27,500 nt of DNA from Chromera velia (Eukaryota > Sar > Chromeraceae), in contig JAHBMJ010005894.1 in the NCBI GenBank assembly GCA_018398765.1, positions 5,445 to 32,944 on the forward strand, read 5' to 3'. Positions 21,490-27,500 of the stretch are shown here, piece by piece. Below the pieces are notes generated by a model that worked only from the letters and a program-made list of their open reading frames with translations, was not told where the DNA came from and did not search any database. A program made the translations under genes and the position numbers. The stretch's first letter is position 1. Each line of letters starts with the position of its first letter.

Positions 21490-21820
21490 TAATTCATTCA
21501 TTCAAATTAATTAATTATATTTACTCTTATAAGATTTTTAAAATAATTTTTGATTGCATGAATTGCTCATCCTATATAGTTGTGCTTGCTAGTTAGTGTT
21601 CTACACTTGCTTAAAAATATAATTTTTCTCTAGGTGAACGTTTTCCTATTCAAAAACGATTAATTCATTCATTCAAATTAATTAATTATATTTACTCCTA
21701 TAGGATTTTTAAAATAATTTTTGATTGCATGAATTGCTCACCCTATATAGTTGTGCTTGCTAGTTAGTGTTCTACAATTGCTTAAAAATATAATTTCTCT
21801 CTAGGTGAACGCTTTCTTAT
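21490..21820. repeat. 171-bp tandem duplication, AT-rich
   Basis: Two adjacent units offset by exactly 171 bp, both containing TTCAAATTAATTAATTATAT, ATTTTTGATTGCATGAATTG and CTTGCTAGTTAGTGTTCTAC. The second unit overlaps the stop codon of the minus-strand gene (CTAGGTGAACG), and the first carries a duplicated copy of that stop region. The pair fills the gap between the two convergent genes. Confidence 0.93.
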
Positions 21821-24268
21821 TGACCCACTTCTTCTTTTTAATGGCCAACAAACCCTCCCACTCTTCATCATCAATATCGGCAGGGCGGACGGTGCCCAGG
21901 AAAGGACGAACGACAAGGGGGAGCAAAGCCAAAGCAGCTTTCTCCTTCTCTTCTTTCTCTTTTTTTGCTGTCTCTACTCTCCCCTTCTCGCTCTTTTCCC
22001 ATTTCATCTTTTTGATGGCCAACAAACCCTCCCACTCTTCATCATCGATGTCGGCAGGGCGGACGGCACCCAGGAAAGGACGAACAACAAGGGGAAGCGA
22101 AGCCAAAGCAGCTCTCTCCTTCTTTTCTTTCTCTCTTTTTGCTGTTTCCACTCTCTCCTTCTCGCTCTTTTCCCACTTCTTCTTTCTGATGGCCAACAAA
22201 CCCTCCCACTCTTCATCATCGATGTCGGCAGGGCGGACGGCGCCCGGAAAAGGACGAACAACAAGGGGGAGCGAAGCCAAAGCAGCTTTCTCCTTCTCTT
22301 CTTTCTCTCTTTTTGCTGTCTCCACTCTCTCCTTCTCGCTCTTTTCCCACTTCATCTTTCTGATGGCCAATAAACCCTCCCACTCTTCATCATCGATGTC
22401 GGCAGGGCGGACGGCGCCCGGGAAAGGACGAACGACAAGGGGGAGCGAAGCCAAAGCAGCTTTCTCCTTCTCTTCTTTCTCTCTTTTTGCTGTCTCCACT
22501 CTCTCCTTCTCACTCTTTTCCCACTTCTTCTTTGTGATGGCCAACAAATCCTTCCATTCTTCATCATCGATGTCAGCAGGGCAGACGGCGCCCGGGAAGG
22601 GCCGAACTGAGAGAGGAAGAGTCTTTTTCTTAAAGAAAAGGGAAGAAGGGGGGGGGCCGCGCGTACCTACTCCAGCATTTCCTGCTGGTGTAGGTGCAAA
22701 GGCAAACAGGGGGAAAGTCATCATCACGTCCCCCCCTTCACCGTTATCGCCACCGTCGATAATCATCAGTTTATCATCCCTGGGAGGGGACGCCTCCCTG
22801 GAACGAGGAGGGGGGAAAGTCCCCTGACCAGAACGCAACCCTGCAAGGAAATGCAAGGAAACGTACACAAAAGATAAAGGAGTGAGAAGGATTCAGTCCT
22901 CAGGTTAGAACAGATCTAGGGAGCAGATGTAATAATTATGAGGGAAAAAACAAAAACAAATACGAAGAGAGAATTGACTGCACAAGCCTTTGGGGACTAA
23001 CCTGCAGATGATGTACCGCTTGCAGATGATGCCCTGGAGACAAATCGAGACTGAGGGACCCCCAAAGCGGCCGCTGCCTCCCGCATGGATTGCAAATCCT
23101 GCCAGGCTTTCTCTTTCTCTTCGGCTGTCACCCCCAACCTTTTGTCTTTCTCAGGCATGATTATCTGCAAGGTGAGCCATTTTTTCTCCTTGTCTTCCAG
23201 CCAAATCTTCACATACCTTCTCATTTCATTCAGAAATGTGCTGCAAGAAAGAGACAAGAAAGAAAATCGCGATGGAAGTAACTGATGCACACACCACTTA
23301 TTGAAAGTATGACAAAGCAAAAACGATAGACGGAGGCAGCACAAAAAGACAGAGTGAGAGAGACAGAGCAAAAGAGATAGAGCAAAACAGATAGAGCGAG
23401 AGAAACAGAGCGACAGAGACAGATACTCACTTCAAATCTTGTTCGGATGCGTCGACGTCGTAGTGTCTCTGCCAGTCGTCTTTGTTCATGCAAACCTTGT
23501 AGAGGTGGGGCAAAACAGCCGCAGCCAATGCCCGTACGGTCAAATCTGCCAGACCGATCCGTTTTTTGTCCTTCTTCTGGATCTTGGCCAGCGGCGACTC
23601 CCCACATGCCGATTTCCACCTGAAGTAGACGTATTCAAGGGAATAGGGCAGGATGTACTCGCAAACCTCAGCCTTGCACCGGTTTTCTTTCTCCTACCTA
23701 CGTTAAAAACAGAAGAGACAAGACATATGTAAAAGACTGTCACAGTGATAGAGGGACAAGAAGAGGGACGGAAAGGAAGACAAGGATCGAACCAGGTGCC
23801 TTTCGGCACTTCCCAGCTCCCTCTAAACATATCAAAGGGTGCTTGGTTCCAGAAACAAGTGCAGACTCACTTATTTAAATGTATATTGGGGTTCTCAATA
23901 GTCTGATAGGCTTCTGTTCTCTAGATATCGAAGGCCTGCAATAGGTGCCAGATGAGACATCTCCTCTTTTTTACCAATTTCTGGATCTGTTGGTCAAAAT
24001 CGCGCTGAAACGGCACATCCTTTGCCTCATATCTCACTCTGCGCCCCCCCTCTATAATCTCTACTGGTATCCTGACGATGAAACTGTAGATCTCTGCATC
24101 AGTTGGCTCTTCAAAAACTTCTGTCCACTCGGCATCAGACTTTTTGGCAGCATCTTGAAGCATCATCTGGATTTCTGTTGGCTTATCCTTGTCCTCTAGC
24201 TTGTTCGGCTTCATTGCGGGGGCTTTGGTAAGGACTGCAGACCTTGGTGAGGCTTCTTTATCAGTCAT
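21801..24268 (-). CDS. Four-exon gene for a 611-residue repeat protein of the CACTA element
   Basis: Exons, read on the minus strand: 24268-23975, 23693-23431, 23240-23002 and 22840-21801. All introns are GT-AG (GTAAAA, GTGAGT and GTTAGT donors; TAGGTAG, TTGCAG and TTGCAG acceptors). The lengths sum to 1836 nt, exactly 612 codons with no internal stop. Start is MTDKEASPRSAV; an in-frame Met upstream (MHLMNLRGK) is an alternative. Exons 1-3 encode a charged, mostly helical region (FQRDFDQQIQKLEKENRC across the first junction). Exon 4 has a Pro-rich linker, then five 58-residue repeats centred on VRPADIDDEEWEGLLAI and a Lys/Glu coiled-coil-like stretch. No known domain is recognised. Its place inside the CACTA ends, converging on the transposase, suggests an accessory (TnpA-like) role. 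The stop is TAG. Confidence 0.78.
21841..22614 (-). repeat. Five tandem 174-bp coding repeats
   Basis: The plus-strand word ATGGCCAACAAA(C/T)CCT and variants occurs at 21841, 22015, 22189, 22363 and 22537, each exactly 174 bp apart. On the minus strand each unit encodes 58 residues. The constant spacing without indels shows that frame has been kept. Confidence 0.95.
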
Positions 24269-24517
24269 TTTGCCCCTCAAGTTCATCAGATGCATCGGCA
24301 ACCGCCGACAACAGGAGATGACGAACGAGACAAAAGAGGAACAATGCTGAAAAATACCGCTTCTGCACACAGACAGTGACTAGAGCTCTAAAGAGACCCA
24401 GAAAACAAAGGCATGGTGCCTTTGAGACCTCCTGAATACGATGAGAGCACCAGTTTTTCCATTTAAAAACAGGAACTATCCATGCTAGAAACACCCAATA
24501 AATTTCTAATCATGGAG

Positions 24518-24574
24518 CCATGCCTCGGGCATGGCCCATGGGCCCCGGCATAGCAAATGTCGCACCCGTAGTGC
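24518..24574 (-). repeat. Right terminal inverted repeat of the CACTA element
   Basis: Reverse complement of the left end with two C/T mismatches; ends CCCGTAGTG(C). Confidence 0.92.
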
Positions 24575-26425
24575 GTCTGAATTAAGAAGAATTCAAGAGA
24601 AAATTTAATACCAGTAGGTTAATTTTACAAGACTCCCGAGTCCATGCATCCTCTCAATTGATCAGAAAAGAAAGATGCATGTATGCATGGCATGACCTTG
24701 CTGCTGTAAGAGCCGTTTTACTTTTTATGCATGGGAGAGAAGTACGGAAGATCGATCATAGAGTATGACCTTCATAGAACTGAGTCTTTGCATGCGCACC
24801 TTTCCGTTATTGTCCATGGATAACACCTTTCCCTTTCCTGTACCTTTCCCTTTCCCTTCATATACCCGCCATTCATGGCTCTGATAGGCATACAGAATTA
24901 ATTTATGTAGTAGAATGAGATTTGACCGCACTTCCCCAATGGAGCAATTAAATCAAGAACTCTGGTGAGGGAGTGCGATGATTGAGGGGACTGAACAAAT
25001 GCCTGCAGGGAGTATCATCTGTATGGTCCGGAGGGAAGTTACTGTGGGAAAGATGGAACCAGATCGAGAGATCTTCTCGCCTCTGCCTATTTGTAGAGTC
25101 GATCTCAGATCAGGAAGGACAATTAAGGCCTGTCGACTATGTAGATAGCTAGGAGAAAAGGGGTTGGTTTGGAGTTGGGGTATAGTAGTACGTAACCATT
25201 GGGTAATGCCATTTCTGACAAAGGGGGTAATACTTCTTACAGTGCAACAGCTTCATGTCAGTGCCGTTATATGGGGCTATACAATGTCTTGTAATTTTAT
25301 TACCTCTGGCACTTACCAGATGAATTGGCGTTCCACCTGGCTGTATAGCCGCATATCTACACTCAGTATCGTTTTCATAGCTGCATGCGTGAATCAGCAG
25401 CATGATCTACATTCGTGATCGGCTTTTTCATTTTAGACAATGCTTTAGAAAATGAACCTCAGGATTGGCGATTGATACTTTATTCAATACAATGTGTTTG
25501 AAATTATTATCAAATAATTAGAGGTCAGATATATTTATCTTCAAAATCTTTGATTTTTTTTATAAGATACTGAGACTTAATCTGATAGTACTGATACTGG
25601 TATAATGTTGGATTATGTTGGATGTCTGAATTTTTGATCATGATATATAGATATGCCTGCATTTAGGCCTGCATGAAAACATTCATATTACTGTGGTATA
25701 AAATAAAACTTGTAATAAAATATGATAAAAAGGTTGTGAGAATATGTAAAAAGCCATGTGCTAAGAAACAGAGAGGCTTTTGTGTATACATATTCATGTA
25801 GTAACAATCTGCATTGCGTGTCGTGACTTGCTGAACGCTAGACGCCTAGTATTATGGGCCGATAGCGATGGCGTATAATGATGATGATAGTTGACGATGT
25901 CCCAGACAGTGTTCTTGCGCCTGCATTTAAAGTTTCAAGGAGTATTAATTAAATAGTATAATAAGAAGAATACTAAGAATAACTAGAAGAATAGTATGGG
26001 TATTGGTGAAAAAGACCAGGTAAAAGAAGCAGGCTGGCTCTACGGCCGGCGAAAGTGTGGTTTGGTGGTCAAACCAAGTAAAATAAGAGGAGCATGCAGT
26101 GACTAGAGCAGTAAAAATAAGTTTTCATACGGGAAGTTGACAACGCTTAGAGCAATGTGAGCATACATCAGGTTACCATTCAGATAGTATCAAGAAACTG
26201 AGAGGAACACAGGCGATAGTGAAGATAAGAGTTATGCCATTGGTAGTCATGCATTGGTTACAGGAGGGCTGCTGTAGGCTGCTGGAATCGCTGCTGGGAA
26301 CGCATGCATATGGCCGCAGTACTAGTATATTGGAGGAGAAAAACGACTGTATTTATATCGGAAATTAGTTAATTAACAAAACTAGTCATATACTCTAAAA
26401 TTAAGACAAACAAAATATATAACAT
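24575..26425. other. AT-rich region without a recognised gene
   Basis: Only short frames are present (24725-24931 minus, 25149-25418 both strands), without motifs. It contains GCATG-rich words near 24670-24690, a CTTTCC/TTTCCC tract near 24825-24860, and A/T-rich DNA from 25430 to 25780. I see no RNA gene or repeat array. Confidence 0.45.
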
Positions 26426-27490
26426 GTGATACTATCCCGTATTGTTTCTACTTCACGGGCTCTGGGAGGGATAATTGGGTTGATTACGAGCATGGGCCCG
26501 CTCAGCGTTGATACACAGGTACTAACAGTCTTTAGAGCCTGCTCGACCCCCGTAGCGCTCTACTGCCTTGAATGTCTGCCAGTGCGGGATGCAGACCTGC
26601 TCGCTCTTGATGCTTTGCAGCTTCGGTTTGCCCGTTGGTGTGGTCATTTGTCTGCTTGCAGCCTCCGCCTGCCCTCTCTTTGCATCCTTAGTCTTCTTCC
26701 CTGCAAAGCCCTTCTCTACTCCCGCATAGCTGACTGGTGGCACTCTCTTTCCATCGTAACACACACTATTTCTACAGCTATGTTGCGTGCCTGAAAGAAT
26801 AACTGCTGCCAACAATTCATAAGGTCTATAGACAGGCTGCTTCGTTGGGCTGATTTGATTTCTGTCCGCTCACTGAGGGTCGAGCCCGATCTGTCTTCCC
26901 AACGCTGGCAGAATAGTCATATAACACAAGACACCGGCTCACTTTTCTTTAAGTGCAAATTGAGACAGACAGTTGCAAAGGAATGCATGAAGGCTTCTAA
27001 GGATGATGGGCAATCTTTCTCTCACTTTCCCCTCCTTGCTAGACTCACCCCACTGCAGTGCGACTTCCCGTCTTCCTACCGTATGTTTGTCTTTCTCCTG
27101 TAAAGCAACTCGTCCTCCGGTGTTCCTTCTATCTCTGCCCTTTCCTGTTCTGCCCTGTCGGTTACGGATGGTTCAATCTTTTCTTTTTTGTGCATGCTGA
27201 CATACAACCCGATGGGCGGGCAAGGTAGGCTGCCTGTTGGTTGTTCTGATAGAAAGCTGTGCACCTATGAAGCCTGCTGCCGGTATATAGATGATTTTAT
27301 TTATCGGCTCTCTGTCTGTCTCCGATAGATTGCCAAACAAGGCTTTTTACACTGGTTGGTATTAATTCAATCAAACCGCTTCACTTATTGTGACTCATCC
27401 TTTGCATCCGCCTCCTTTTCTAATCTGGAGGTTCGCAAGTTTATCATATCGCTTTTGCGTTCTCAACCCTCTCTCCTCTTTATGATTTAA
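26426..27490 (+). pseudogene. LINE-type retrotransposon ORF, C-terminal part (plus copy)
   Basis: One frame runs 354 codons to TAA 27488-27490 with stops at TGA 26792, TAA 27101 and TAG 27326 but no frameshift. The first part (VFRACSTPVALYCLECLPVR, then LLALDALQLRFARWCGHL) has the pattern found after the catalytic core of LINE reverse transcriptases. The second part (TGSLFFKC, HFPLLARLTPLQ, MFVFLL, SVTDGSIFSF) aligns with the minus-strand copy at 10169-10756. The TAG at 27326 stands where the other copy has Trp. The N-terminal endonuclease and RT core are not in the window. The copy is inactive. Confidence 0.55.
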
Positions 27491-27500
27491 TCTATGATTT

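Larger units (their letters stand above)
18271..24574. mobile_element. CACTA (EnSpm/CMC-type) DNA transposon, 6.3 kb
   Basis: The left end GCACTACGGGCGCGACATTT and the inverted right end share 57 bp (18271-18327 and 24518-24574) with two mismatches, both C/T. The CACTA terminus is diagnostic for the family. A further inverted match, TGTTTCTAGCATGG, lies at about 18376-18389 and 24480-24493. Short CCATGCC/GGCATGG words crowd the ends, as expected for subterminal protein-binding repeats. The inside holds a transposase on the plus strand (18730-21470) and a converging four-exon gene on the minus strand (24268-21801). I could not find a matching 3-bp target duplication, so an old insertion or slightly different ends are possible. 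Confidence 0.88.

Noticed and set aside
21805-22827. 340-codon plus-strand ORF across the 174-bp repeats
   Set aside because: The minus strand joins in phase to three upstream exons by canonical introns. The plus frame is a by-product of a repeat length divisible by three.

Overview
The window is eukaryotic. The best evidence is a coding region split by GT-AG introns that restore phase exactly, two LTRs around a chromodomain-bearing Ty3/gypsy polyprotein, a CACTA-type DNA transposon, two LINE fragments, and long microsatellites and minisatellites. I see no bacterial gene organisation, tRNA or rRNA gene, or CRISPR array. The host cannot be named from the sequence. A repeat-rich unicellular eukaryote (alga or other protist) fits, but that is inference.

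Layout. 1-1084: a 51-bp minisatellite with a 509-bp higher-order period, truncated by the window start. 1108-2980: possible exons of unknown function around a (CA)n tract. 3246-4909: a diverged protein-kinase-like gene whose second exon is interrupted only by TAG codons. 4910-6000: GTTCCT/AGGAAC motif clusters around two short coding fragments. 6000-8420: mostly unassigned, with one possible low-complexity ORF. 8420-9664: a 1.25-kb element with imperfect inverted termini and a perfect 17-bp hairpin. 9830-10917: the 3' part of a LINE on the minus strand, ending in a structured GC-rich segment and simple-repeat tails. 12065-17963: a complete LTR retrotransposon (chromovirus) with a 5-bp target duplication and 344-bp LTRs. 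18271-24574: a CACTA element with 57-bp inverted termini, holding a two-exon transposase on the plus strand and, facing it, an intact four-exon gene for a 611-residue repeat protein. 24575-26425: AT-rich, no gene seen. 26426-27490: a second LINE fragment, on the plus strand, homologous to the first.

How the parts relate. This is accessory, transposon-dominated DNA. The CACTA element is the most organised unit: the transposase carries the recognisable DMPA, DLM(H)-like and KFH..E motifs, and the opposing gene is the natural candidate for its second, DNA-binding or accessory, protein. The gypsy element is young: its two LTRs differ at only five positions, all CpG transitions. Yet its coding region, like those of the transposase and the kinase-like gene, carries many in-frame stops. 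These are mostly TAG/TAA, often where glutamine is expected, with few or no frameshifts. This may reflect a CpA-to-TpA mutation process or a UAR=Gln genetic code; the window has evidence for and against each.
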